A stretch of DNA of 27,346 bases from a virus, in IMG/VR virus record IMGVR_UViG_3300025894_000051, positions 1 to 27,346 of that record; one strand, written 5' to 3'. This document shows, in pieces, positions 5,931 through 13,287 of the stretch; position 1 is the stretch's first letter, and each line of letters starts with the position of its first letter. A program made the translations under genes and the position numbers. The notes beneath the pieces are model-generated. The model saw only the letters and a list, made by a program, of their open reading frames with translations. It made no database searches and had not been told where the DNA came from.

Positions 5931-8011
5931 AAGATATGGCAGAACTAGAAAACGAACTTTATGAACACGAAACGAAGCCTGACATCGATTTTCTCAAAAG
6001 CGATTTTGACAGATGTAGGCATAACCTTTCTTACCACTTAGACCTTGCAGAAGAAGCTAGGGACATTCGTAGAAATGTTTGGGTAGGCAAGTCAAAGACT
6101 GGAAGAAAAGAGGATCCTGATGCATTTCCTTGGCAAGGAGCCAGCGATTTAGAACCAAATTTAGTATCACCACTAATTGATGGAGACATCGCTCTTTTGA
6201 AATCCTCAGTTAACAAGGGTAACCTCATTGCTTCACCAGTTGAATCAAATGATATTACTACTTCGGCAATCGTCACCCAATTCATGCGATGGAGGATGTC
6301 TACGATGGACGAACTTCCAAGAGAAGTAGGTGTTGCTGCCAACTATTTGCTGGAACAAGGACTTTGTTTTTTAGGCGTACATTTTCGTAGGGAAGTGACT
6401 AGGGTTTTACAACCCATCACACTTCAGGAGATTTCAGCCCTTTCTCCTGAGCTTGGTTCTGCCATAACCGATCCCGACATGAAGGAAGGCGCTTTGGATC
6501 TTGTTCAAAGCGCCTTCCCTAATCTTTCCAAGAAGCGAGTCAGAAAAATGGTTCGTGACTTAGCTTCCAAAGGTGAAGCTGAGATTCCACAAGAAAAGGT
6601 CATAACTAACAGACCGACAATTAAAGCCTACGAGTTAGGCAGAGATCTAATTGTTGATTCAAATATTCTCGATCTTGAAAGTGCGAGAGCAATTTACACA
6701 GTTAACTATTACTCACCGGAGCAACTAAAAGAGAAAGTTGTGACTGATGGATTCGATGCAGACTTTGTCGATGAGGTGATCACAAATACGACCGGAGACT
6801 ATGATCATAAACACGATGGTTATTCAGAGGCTACTATGTATGGTGACAACGCTCCTGACCATTATGATGGATTAATCCGACTAGTCGGCTGTTACCGCAA
6901 AGAGATTGATGAAGATGGAATACCAATTTGCACTTACACTTGCTTCAGCGAACAAGCAGAGGGTTATGGTAAAACCTACACTATGTCTGCTGATGAGGGT
7001 AGGTATCCATTCGTAGCTATAACACGAGAACAGCTTTCTCGCAGATTGCTTGATAGTCGAGGTTACCCTGAGATCCTTCGCAGTTATCAGATTTGCGTTA
7101 AGAGTCTGATGGACGCGCGAAAAGACCGAGAAAGTCTATCAACTTGTCCTCCTTTAGAATATAGAATCGGAACGCGTCCTGAGAGGATCGGAGCTGGTAG
7201 TCAAATTCCAGTCAGAAGGCGCGGTGATATTGGGTACATGGAAATCCCCCCTCAAAGTGGAGATAATATGGCTGTTGAAATGCAGATCCGTGAGCTGGCT
7301 GAAAAGCTTACCGGACGAGCTACAAGTCAAGCTGATGCAGTCGAAGCAAACTTGATTCGTCAGTCTTTGGTGAACAATTTTCTTCACGGCTTTTCCCAGG
7401 TTCTCAAGAAGATGTGGGCTTATGATCGTAGCTATAATTCTGAGGTTTGGTTCAGAGTCACTCAGAACGCTCGTGGTCAAAATATCATAATGGATGAAAT
7501 GGCATCGATCTACGATTTCCAGCTCACATTTAACTCGATGAACAATGACGAGGAGAAGGTAGTCTCGAAGCTAGAGATGATTGGTAAAATTATGTCACAA
7601 TTTGATCGTCAGGGTGTTAGCCGATTTGACCAGTACCTCAGAGTATTCATTGATGCTATTGATCCGAATTTATCCGATCAATTGTTGATACCTCAGCAAG
7701 AAGCTTCGACCAAAGAAATTATCGAGACTTCCAATGACATAGCCAAGATTTCTAGCGGTCAGGTAGTCAACGCTCCCCAGCAAAATGCAAATCCACAATT
7801 ACGACTTCAAGTTATCCAGCAATACTTGCAAGGAACCGAAGACATAAGTGGTGAGGACATTCAAGCTAGGCTCCAACAAGATGAAAAGTTTAAGGCTAGG
7901 CTGGAGAAATATTCCAATCAGTTAACCTTCATGATTCAGCAACAAGAGAACGCTAGAACTGGAGCCTTAGGAACTACTGCTGGAAATATCCCAGCATCTG
8001 TAGCGGTATGA
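5927..8011 (+). CDS. Portal protein (head-tail connector)
   Basis: This 694-residue protein is the dodecameric ring at the capsid vertex through which DNA passes. The N-terminal region has DPDAFPWQGASDLEPNLVSP, a sequence type typical of large portal proteins of podoviruses (FPWxGASD). The middle is mixed alpha/beta (RPTIKAYELGRDLIVDSNIL). A long helical stem and wing region follows (QIRELAEKLTGRATSQADA), and the C-terminus is Gln-rich and helical, with two QQ-rich stretches that could form a barrel. Length fits the long-barrel portal class. The GTG at 5927 overlaps the previous stop; an ATG at 5936 is a good alternative. Position after TerL and before scaffold and capsid supports the call. 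Confidence 0.9.
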   Translation: MKDMAELENELYEHETKPDIDFLKSDFDRCRHNLSYHLDLAEEARDIRRNVWVGKSKTGRKEDPDAFPWQGASDLEPNLVSPLIDGDIALLKSSVNKGNLIASPVESNDITTSAIVTQFMRWRMSTMDELPREVGVAANYLLEQGLCFLGVHFRREVTRVLQPITLQEISALSPELGSAITDPDMKEGALDLVQSAFPNLSKKRVRKMVRDLASKGEAEIPQEKVITNRPTIKAYELGRDLIVDSNILDLESARAIYTVNYYSPEQLKEKVVTDGFDADFVDEVITNTTGDYDHKHDGYSEATMYGDNAPDHYDGLIRLVGCYRKEIDEDGIPICTYTCFSEQAEGYGKTYTMSADEGRYPFVAITREQLSRRLLDSRGYPEILRSYQICVKSLMDARKDRESLSTCPPLEYRIGTRPERIGAGSQIPVRRRGDIGYMEIPPQSGDNMAVEMQIRELAEKLTGRATSQADAVEANLIRQSLVNNFLHGFSQVLKKMWAYDRSYNSEVWFRVTQNARGQNIIMDEMASIYDFQLTFNSMNNDEEKVVSKLEMIGKIMSQFDRQGVSRFDQYLRVFIDAIDPNLSDQLLIPQQEASTKEIIETSNDIAKISSGQVVNAPQQNANPQLRLQVIQQYLQGTEDISGEDIQARLQQDEKFKARLEKYSNQLTFMIQQQENARTGALGTTAGNIPASVAV

Positions 8012-8047
8012 CAGAATTATTAAATAACTATCACTCCTATAAACAGA

Positions 8048-8446
8048 TCAAGTTGTCTGTGACTTAAAACCAACAATGATCCACCGCAATCCATATATAA
8101 AAATTAAACCAACCACACTTGGGCCAAAACACGATATATAGAACCAATGTATTCCAAATTGTGAGTCGAGTACACTAAAGCTCAAGCTAAAGCTCCCCTT
8201 AGCAACATAGAATAGCCAATAATTATCATACTTAATCCTATTTTCCGAGCTTACCTCCCGTGAATAAGTTACGCCAGCTTCTTCCTGTTGAGCGAGTAAT
8301 AATTTAGCAACTGAAGCTGTTTTTTCCCAACTATAATAACACCAAACATTAAATCCTACTATCCACAGAAAACTACAAAGTAACCAAATTCTCATCCAAG
8401 GATTTTTAAAAAACTTTTTCATATTAATTTTAATAGCCTTAAACAT
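8048..8446 (-). CDS. Two-helix membrane protein, antisense accessory gene
   Basis: The protein has 132 residues from the ATG at 8446; a TTG at 8458 is in frame. A basic N-terminus (KKFFKNPWMR) leads into a hydrophobic helix (IWLLCSFLWIVGFNVWCYY). A roughly 55-residue extracytoplasmic loop follows, then a second helix (FYISCFGPSVVGLIFIYGL) and a short basic tail. This looks like an inner-membrane protein with both ends in the cytoplasm. No family is recognised. It is oriented against the late genes, between portal and the next structural gene, as expected for a moron-type insertion. Its start lies only 18 bases from the divergent start at 8465, so its promoter would lie inside that gene. Confidence 0.55.
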   Translation of the reverse strand: MFKAIKINMKKFFKNPWMRIWLLCSFLWIVGFNVWCYYSWEKTASVAKLLLAQQEEAGVTYSREVSSENRIKYDNYWLFYVAKGSFSLSFSVLDSQFGIHWFYISCFGPSVVGLIFIYGLRWIIVGFKSQTT

Positions 8447-8464
8447 ATTTCCTAACAAATAAAA

Positions 8465-8671
8465 ATGACATTAGCAGAAGCAGTAAAAGCATTAAGGCAT
8501 AACGATGATTTTAAGGTGATTCTTGAAAATCTATCCAAGGAAAGAGAAGTCTTAATTAATGACTTTCACCAGCCTGAGGTTTTAGAAAATCCCCAAGCTT
8601 TAGCTCGACTAGGTGGAGAAATTGCATCCGTTGATCGGATTATCAAATCACTCACTTATGAGTCGGAGTGA
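8465..8671 (+). CDS. Small conserved-type virion-region protein between portal and scaffold
   Basis: This 68-residue, entirely helical, charged protein starts MTLAEAVKALRHNDDFKVIL and continues with a long amphipathic helix and IASVDRIIKSL. Podovirus genomes often have a short helical protein of this kind between portal and scaffold, though its role is not established. It has no membrane segment. The upstream bases are AT-rich (ACAAATAAAA) with no Shine-Dalgarno sequence. It is flanked on both sides by minus-strand genes and ends 2 bases from the stop of the next one, so it would have to be transcribed through them from the portal operon. Confidence 0.6.
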   Translation: MTLAEAVKALRHNDDFKVILENLSKEREVLINDFHQPEVLENPQALARLGGEIASVDRIIKSLTYESE

Positions 8672-8673
8672 AT

Positions 8674-8877
8674 CTATCGGTTAATTTGACCCTTCCCCTT
8701 TTTTGCATCTAGATAACCTTGTTCATACCCTTTGTCCCAGCCTGAAGAGTATCCATCATCGCTTCCATTTTCATACCCCCAATCGTAATCATTTTCGTAA
8801 TAATCAGGTCTCTCCCTATCACTTTCTCCGCACCCAACTATAAGCATAACGAAAAAAAAGATAGTTTTGTTTTTCAT
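8674..8877 (-). CDS. Small acidic lipoprotein with Gly-Tyr repeats
   Basis: The protein has 67 residues. The N-terminus is a lipoprotein signal: basic MKNK, hydrophobic core TIFFFVMLIV, lipobox LIVGC with C16. After the cysteine comes a short, acidic and aromatic mature part with a repeated pattern, WGYENGSDDGYSSGWDKGYE then QGYLDAKKG, in which Gly, Tyr/Trp and Asp recur every three to four residues. This is probably anchored to the outer membrane or the outer face of the inner membrane. Its ATG directly follows the TAG of the upstream minus-strand lipoprotein gene, with an AGGGAGGA site about 9-10 bases before it, so the two form an operon. The function is unknown; an accessory envelope protein is likely. 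Confidence 0.6.
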   Translation of the reverse strand: MKNKTIFFFVMLIVGCGESDRERPDYYENDYDWGYENGSDDGYSSGWDKGYEQGYLDAKKGKGQINR

Positions 8878-9300
8878 CTAAAGGAATCCTCCCTTTTTAA
8901 CTAAATCCTTGGCAATTTCGTAGACAGTTTTATCAACAGATTTTTTTGCGCCATCTAGCATTATTTGAATTAAGTCATCGGTCATCCTACGATTTCTTTG
9001 TTCAGAAAGTTTGAAGTGACTAAGATAAGATTGGCGAACAGCGTCATTAATTTCGTCTTCAAAGTGGTATTCAATAAATTTAATAACTTCACGGAGTGTT
9101 ATCGATTCCTCATTTCCAAATCTTCTTTTAAAAAGTGATTCAAGTCCACCTTCGACGAATTTTGCCTCTAAATCTGACTTGGCTTGTTTTGACTCCTCCA
9201 TCATGAGCCAAAAGGCTTGGCTATTTTCTTTCTTTTGCTGTTCCGACATACAGCCAATCATGAATGTAGTTATAAAAAGAATGATTAATGTAAATCTCAT
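8878..9300 (-). CDS. Predicted lipoprotein, antisense accessory gene
   Basis: The protein has 140 residues. It has a signal sequence (MRFTLIILFITTFMIGC) with a lipobox-like FMIGC and lipid-acceptor C17. The mature part is helical and charged (KQAKSDLEAKFVEGGLESLF, LREVIKFIEYHFEDEI, LIQIMLDGAKKSVDKTVYEI). No family is recognised. It is the first gene of a two-gene minus-strand operon with the lipoprotein at 8674-8877. Its upstream region (9301-9435) is shared with the divergent scaffold gene and is large enough to hold promoters for both. Expression from its own promoter would be expected of a moron, including a lysogenic conversion or superinfection-exclusion gene, but this is inference. Confidence 0.6.
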   Translation of the reverse strand: MRFTLIILFITTFMIGCMSEQQKKENSQAFWLMMEESKQAKSDLEAKFVEGGLESLFKRRFGNEESITLREVIKFIEYHFEDEINDAVRQSYLSHFKLSEQRNRRMTDDLIQIMLDGAKKSVDKTVYEIAKDLVKKGGFL

Positions 9301-9384
9301 CTATCCAACAAACCACTTTCCTAATTTTTCGTCAATATTTCAACTCTGAGCTTTGAGCCTTTAATTTCTGCATACTGAGTAATG

Positions 9385-9400
9385 ACGAGCATCCGCTCGT
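9385..9400. repeat. Perfect 6-bp hairpin in the scaffold leader region
   Basis: ACGAGC at 9385-9390 pairs with GCTCGT at 9395-9400 around the loop ATCC. It lies about 35 bases before the scaffold ATG in the 135-base gap between divergent genes. No T-run follows. It may be an operator or leader hairpin. No convincing -35/-10 pair was found in this gap on either strand. Confidence 0.45.
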
Positions 9401-9435
9401 AGAGAGAGTGCGAACTCCAGTTAAACGCAGAAATT

Positions 9436-10416
9436 ATGGAAAATACAGATATTACCAGCGAGACTTCCGCTGAAAACGAAGTAGACACTAATGCTAACAC
9501 CAATCTTTCGCTGGAGGATTTTGCTTCTTCATTCATGGAGAAAGTCGAAACCAACGCGAATGAGTCTTCAACCGAGGCGACAGATGATATTACGGAAACA
9601 GAAGTCGTAGATGCGGAAGAAGAGGAGTCAGAAGTTCTTTCCCAGTCTAACACCGAAACCGAGGATGAATCTGAAGAAGAGGAAACAGAGGAATCGGATG
9701 AACCTCAACCAAAGGGATTATCAAAAGCTATTAAGCAGATTGGACGTCTTACCGCTCGTGCAAAAGGAGCAGAGGAAGAAGTACAATCCCTAAGGGAAGA
9801 GATCCAATCATTAAAGTCTTCGCCAGCAAAAGAGACCCAAGATCAGAAACCAGCTCTAGACAAAGTTAACTCTTTGGAGGATTTGGAAGCTCTGAGAAAA
9901 GAGGCTCTTTCAGCAAAGAAGTGGGCAATGCAAAACATTGGTCGTGACTATGTTGAAATTGACGGCAAGGAATACGAAGATCAGGACATCCGGAACATCT
10001 TAACTGAAGCTGAAGATCACTTGTCAGAACGGATACCCGAAAGGGCAAAATATCTACAAGAGAAACAAGCTTGGGCAGAAGATACTGCCAAAATGTTTCC
10101 CTACATATACGAAGCCGAAGGCTCCGAATATGAAAGGTATGTTCAGATCAGGCAAGCTCCTCAATACAAAACGATTTTGGATAACCTTCCAAATGGAGAT
10201 TTTGTAGCTGGAGTCCTATGTAAAGGAATTGAGGCAATCGAAGCAGAACAGAAAACAAAACCTAAAGCTAAGAAACCTCAAAGCCCACCACCTGATGAAG
10301 GGGGAGCGGTAGCTCCACCAGTTCAGTCGAAGGAAGTTAGACAGCAGAAAGCGAAAGAAAAGGCTCTAGGAAAAGGCAATGTATCAGTCCGCCAATTTGC
10401 AGAATTTCTAACTTAA
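9436..10416 (+). CDS. Capsid scaffolding protein
   Basis: This 326-residue protein would guide assembly of the capsid shell and leave or be digested before DNA packaging. The N-terminal third is extremely acidic and low in complexity, rich in Glu, Asp, Ser and Thr (EEEESEV, EDESEEEETEESDE). It is followed by a helical, coiled-coil-like segment (ARAKGAEEEVQSLREEIQSL) and a basic C-terminus (TKPKAKKPQ, VRQQKAKEKALGKG). An acidic, disordered N-part, coiled coil and basic C-terminal capsid-binding tail make up the usual layout of podovirus scaffolds. Position between portal and major capsid protein supports the call. The ATG has an A-rich leader and no Shine-Dalgarno sequence. Confidence 0.8.
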   Translation: MENTDITSETSAENEVDTNANTNLSLEDFASSFMEKVETNANESSTEATDDITETEVVDAEEEESEVLSQSNTETEDESEEEETEESDEPQPKGLSKAIKQIGRLTARAKGAEEEVQSLREEIQSLKSSPAKETQDQKPALDKVNSLEDLEALRKEALSAKKWAMQNIGRDYVEIDGKEYEDQDIRNILTEAEDHLSERIPERAKYLQEKQAWAEDTAKMFPYIYEAEGSEYERYVQIRQAPQYKTILDNLPNGDFVAGVLCKGIEAIEAEQKTKPKAKKPQSPPPDEGGAVAPPVQSKEVRQQKAKEKALGKGNVSVRQFAEFLT

Positions 10417-10437
10417 CAAACAAACTTTTATACTACT

Positions 10438-11466
10438 ATGGCTCAAGCAACATCATACGGAATAACTTCAGTTCAGGGGGCGAGGGAAGACCTCAGCAAC
10501 CAACTCAAACGTGTCGCACCCGAAGACACTCCAATGTACTCTCTTCTCCCACAATCAGCCGCGCCAAAAGCGGTCGAAACAAGCTGGATTGCAGATACTC
10601 TCGACAATCCATCATTTGGAACTCCTCCAATCGATGGAGCAGATTTAGCATTTCCTTCTGCTTCTTACACAGATGAAATTGCAAATCGCGTACGATTAGG
10701 AAACTTAATTCAAACCTTTCAGAGACAATCGAGTGTTAGTCCTATCGCAGAGGCTATCGATGTAAGTGGCCCACAGACCTCACTTTTGGCGGCGTCAAAA
10801 GCTAGAGTCTTGACCCAGCTCAAAACTGACATAGAAGGTGCAATCGGATCTTCTAATGTACAATCTGCTGGATCCTCTACTGCTGGCTCAAAAATGTCAG
10901 GTCTTCTTCATGTTACAGATCCAGCATCGACTAGTGGGTTTTTCAGTACTACTGCAAAGCAAGGATTTAGATCGGTAAGCGGAAGTAGACACGGATCAGG
11001 AACTCTCACCGAAGGTGCGTTTCGGACTGTTGTTCAGTCTATATACGAGGCTGGAGGTAAAGCCCAAAACTACCGCTTGTTCTGCGGAAGTTCGATCATG
11101 AATGCTCTTACTGGATTCAGTCGAGCAACCAATATCGTTGGAGGAACTCAGGCAAACTTTGATGCAAATATTCAAGGTACTACTTTGACCCTCTCTGTTG
11201 TAGAAATCATCGGAGATTACGGAAAAATCGTAGTGATTCCTGACCTTTTTATTAACAGGACGAGTGGATCGGGACTTACCGCATTATCAAAGAAATCGGG
11301 AGTTCTTATTCCTGAAGATGACAATGTAAGTCTCAAAATGCTTCAGCCTATATCAGTTCAGGATCTTCCTGATGTTGGTGGAGGCGGTGAGCGTTTTCTC
11401 ACTAGGGCGATTCTTACCTTGTGTGTTTTGAACCCAAGAGCATTGGGATCAATCATCTCAGTTTAA
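10438..11466 (+). CDS. Major capsid protein, SU10/DUF5309-like (HK97 fold)
   Basis: This 342-residue protein is the main shell subunit. The start (SYGITSVQGAREDLSNQLKR then VAPEDTPMYSLLP) matches the signature of the SU10-type or DUF5309 capsid family, in which 'RED L.. .i..i.P.dTP..s.i' is followed by a W/Y-rich strand (KAVETSWIADTLDNPSFGTP). Later features are the helical spine-like segment (AASKARVLTQLKTDIEGAIG) and the C-terminal P/A-domain strands (LTLSVVEIIGDYGKIVVIPD). Size and position immediately after the scaffold fit well. Gly/Ser-rich spacing near residues 140-190 may be a surface loop. The leader is AT-rich without a Shine-Dalgarno sequence, which is striking for what should be the most highly expressed gene. 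Confidence 0.92.
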   Translation: MAQATSYGITSVQGAREDLSNQLKRVAPEDTPMYSLLPQSAAPKAVETSWIADTLDNPSFGTPPIDGADLAFPSASYTDEIANRVRLGNLIQTFQRQSSVSPIAEAIDVSGPQTSLLAASKARVLTQLKTDIEGAIGSSNVQSAGSSTAGSKMSGLLHVTDPASTSGFFSTTAKQGFRSVSGSRHGSGTLTEGAFRTVVQSIYEAGGKAQNYRLFCGSSIMNALTGFSRATNIVGGTQANFDANIQGTTLTLSVVEIIGDYGKIVVIPDLFINRTSGSGLTALSKKSGVLIPEDDNVSLKMLQPISVQDLPDVGGGGERFLTRAILTLCVLNPRALGSIISV

Positions 11467-11489
11467 TCTTTAAATTTTAACCAATGGCA

Positions 11490-11520
11490 AGGGCTGGGAC
11501 TGCGTAGCGGTCTCAGCCTT
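11490..11520 (+). terminator. Stable hairpin after the capsid gene, terminator-like without T-run
   Basis: AGGGCTGGGAC at 11490-11500 pairs with GTCTCAGCCTT at 11510-11520 (11 pairs, two of them G-T) around the loop TGCGTAGCG. It begins 23 bases after the capsid stop. The bases after it (AGTCGCATCT) are not a T-run. It could reduce transcription beyond the capsid gene, protect the capsid mRNA 3' end, or both. Confidence 0.6.
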
Positions 11521-11537
11521 AGTCGCATCTATAAATC

Positions 11538-11834
11538 ATGTCTTTAAATATAATAGTCAGAAAAGGTGGACGAAAAATGAGTGACGAGGAACTAGCTCAT
11601 TATATGTCCAAGCAAAACGAGGAAGCTGTCATTCGTGAGAAAGCGACCTATAAGGAGAGATCACGAAGGATCCGCAAGGAAGCCGAAAATATCCAGCTAC
11701 CCAAAGGAATGAAAGTTCAGGGCGTTTACGATGCCCGAACCTACTTTCGTCATGAAGCTGAAAACCCAGGTTGTACTTCAGATGAAAGCTACATGAGAGA
11801 GCTTCGTAGGGACAACGATGAGATGAAAATGTGA
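11538..11834 (+). CDS. Small charged protein between capsid and adaptor genes
   Basis: This 98-residue, strongly charged, mostly helical protein starts with a short strand (MSLNIIVRKGGRKMSDEEL). Its middle is a Lys/Arg/Glu-rich helix (ATYKERSRRIRKEAENIQLP) and its acidic tail is YMRELRRDNDEMKM. No membrane segment, signal or known motif is seen. Its place between capsid and adaptor suggests a minor head or connector-associated protein. No Shine-Dalgarno sequence precedes the ATG. The stop overlaps the GTG of the next gene (GTGA), which starts a coupled chain running to 14340. I do not recognise the family. Confidence 0.6.
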   Translation: MSLNIIVRKGGRKMSDEELAHYMSKQNEEAVIREKATYKERSRRIRKEAENIQLPKGMKVQGVYDARTYFRHEAENPGCTSDESYMRELRRDNDEMKM

Positions 11835-12487
11835 GGACGATTACCTACCAAGATCTACTTAAGAAATACACTTCATTAAGAGGTGTAGACTTGTTGCTGG
11901 ATTCGGAAAAAACCGATTTCAGTAATTCACTCAATCACCGAATAAAACAGATTTGGGTGAAGGCAAAGTGGAGTGATCTGTTGGTAGTTGTCGAAAAGAC
12001 AATTCAAGTAATTAGTACCGATACCTTAAAAGCTGAAAATGCTGTCAGAATAGATGATGCTATTGATCTCTATGATGTCTTCGGGGTTTATAACAAAAAC
12101 CCATATGAAGATACCGGAGCTATACGAATCGATCACACTTTGATCGATGGTTATTTAGTTCTACCAAGATCAACTACAGCCACATCTGTATTTGTGGTGG
12201 GATCGAAGGTTCCAGCAGACGACTACGGAGAGGGATATTTTTCAGGTCAAGGTAGGACAGATATTCCGGCATTCATGGAGTGGGCGTTACTTAGTTACGC
12301 AATGCATGACCATTTCTTGGCAGATGGGCAAAGCGACAAAGCATTAGTCGAACTACAAAAAGCTCAAGAGTATCTAGCAGAGGCAATGGAAAGATTTGAG
12401 CGAATCGAATCTCAAAACAAAGTCTCAGTTAATACCTATCCTTCATATCATACTACCAATCTAAATCTTGCTCAAAGAAACATATGA
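11831..12487 (+). CDS. Head-tail adaptor / tail tubular protein A-like
   Basis: The protein has 218 residues and starts with GTG overlapping the previous stop. The N-terminus (TITYQDLLKKYTSL then LLLDSEKTDFSNSLNHRIKQ) and the central IWVKAKWSDLLVV are followed by a beta-rich section and a helical C-terminal part (AFMEWALLSYAMHDHFLADG then KALVELQKAQEYLAEAMERF). The alpha-bundle with a beta excursion, the size near 200 and the position between capsid and nozzle fit the T7 gp11-like adaptor that joins portal to nozzle. The sequence alone gives only moderate support; another head-completion protein is possible. It overlaps the glycosyltransferase start (ATGA). Confidence 0.7.
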   Translation: MRTITYQDLLKKYTSLRGVDLLLDSEKTDFSNSLNHRIKQIWVKAKWSDLLVVVEKTIQVISTDTLKAENAVRIDDAIDLYDVFGVYNKNPYEDTGAIRIDHTLIDGYLVLPRSTTATSVFVVGSKVPADDYGEGYFSGQGRTDIPAFMEWALLSYAMHDHFLADGQSDKALVELQKAQEYLAEAMERFERIESQNKVSVNTYPSYHTTNLNLAQRNI

Positions 12488-13287
12488 TCAAATCCTTCTC
12501 AGTCTGCGCTAACGATAGGGCAAAGCGAGAAGTCGCCTTGCTCATTAAAAGCATTCGTCAGTTCTACGACTGCCCGGTATTCGTATCTTGCGATATATCA
12601 ACTAAGACTTTCTTGGAAAGTCTTAGGTTCAAAAATATCGAGTATAGAGTCAATCTTGAGCCTGAAAACTTAGAGCGTAAAGATAGGCTTGTTCGTCATG
12701 TGGTAGACCAAAATGATTTTCATTCCAAATCTATCATTTTATCCAAAATGGATTGCATCGAGTGGGCATTAAAATCAACTGATGAAACTACCTTTGTTGA
12801 TGCCGACATAGTTTTGATAAAGCCTATCAATGAGGATATTGATCGATCAATGGAATTGATGATTTCACCTCACTTCCATGTTGAGGATAAGGTAAAGCAA
12901 AACCGAACATATGGAGCGTTCAATGCTGGTTACCTTTGGACAAAATCAAAAGACTTTCCACAAGCGTGGAGAGATGTCTATCTAACTCGATCTAAGTTCT
13001 ATGAACAAGAGGGTTTGATCCATATGTTCGAGCAATTCGACATAAGGACATTTAGCAAGAATCATAATGTTGGTTTTTGGAGATTCGCTAAAACATGGAA
13101 TCGTGGGAATCTCAGTCTTCAGGATTCGGTTGAAAATTGGGATAAGGTTAAGTCAGTTCATTTCCATTCCTTCCCTGAAACTTATGCTCATGCCGATAAA
13201 GGGCTAATCAAAGGATATGATCTATTGAAAGAGATCATATTTCCCAAGTTGCCGGACGAACTAAAGGAGTTTGCCAATGCTATATAG
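12484..13287 (+). CDS. GT-A-type glycosyltransferase-like protein
   Basis: The protein has 267 residues. The N-terminus (SFSVCANDRAKREVALLIKS) and a strand-helix-strand pattern (YDCPVFVSCD) suggest a nucleotide-sugar-binding Rossmann-like half. The DXD motif lies in TTFVDADIVLIKPI (D106-A-D108), the metal/nucleotide-sugar site of GT-A enzymes. FNAGYLW (a typical acceptor-side FN(S/A)G motif) and HFHSFPETYAHADKG near the C-terminus add support. It should transfer a sugar from a nucleotide donor, with unknown acceptor. Translation is coupled on both sides: ATGA with the adaptor gene and an 11-base overlap with the sulfotransferase gene. The pair may modify virion proteins or a host surface glycan. 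It is a plain cytoplasmic enzyme with no membrane segment. Confidence 0.75.
   Translation: MIKSFSVCANDRAKREVALLIKSIRQFYDCPVFVSCDISTKTFLESLRFKNIEYRVNLEPENLERKDRLVRHVVDQNDFHSKSIILSKMDCIEWALKSTDETTFVDADIVLIKPINEDIDRSMELMISPHFHVEDKVKQNRTYGAFNAGYLWTKSKDFPQAWRDVYLTRSKFYEQEGLIHMFEQFDIRTFSKNHNVGFWRFAKTWNRGNLSLQDSVENWDKVKSVHFHSFPETYAHADKGLIKGYDLLKEIIFPKLPDELKEFANAI
13264..13269 (+). promoter_or_regulatory. Ribosome binding site that fixes the sulfotransferase start at ATG 13277
   Basis: AAGGAG lies 7 bases before the ATG at 13277 but only 1 base before an in-frame TTG at 13271. The ATG is therefore the likely start. The site lies inside the end of the glycosyltransferase gene. Confidence 0.8.

Noticed and set aside
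8008-8067. 19-codon frame whose ATG overlaps the portal stop (MTELLNNYHSYKQIKLSVT)
   Set aside because: Too short and without motif. It may be a remnant of a gene cut by the antisense insertion, but this cannot be shown.
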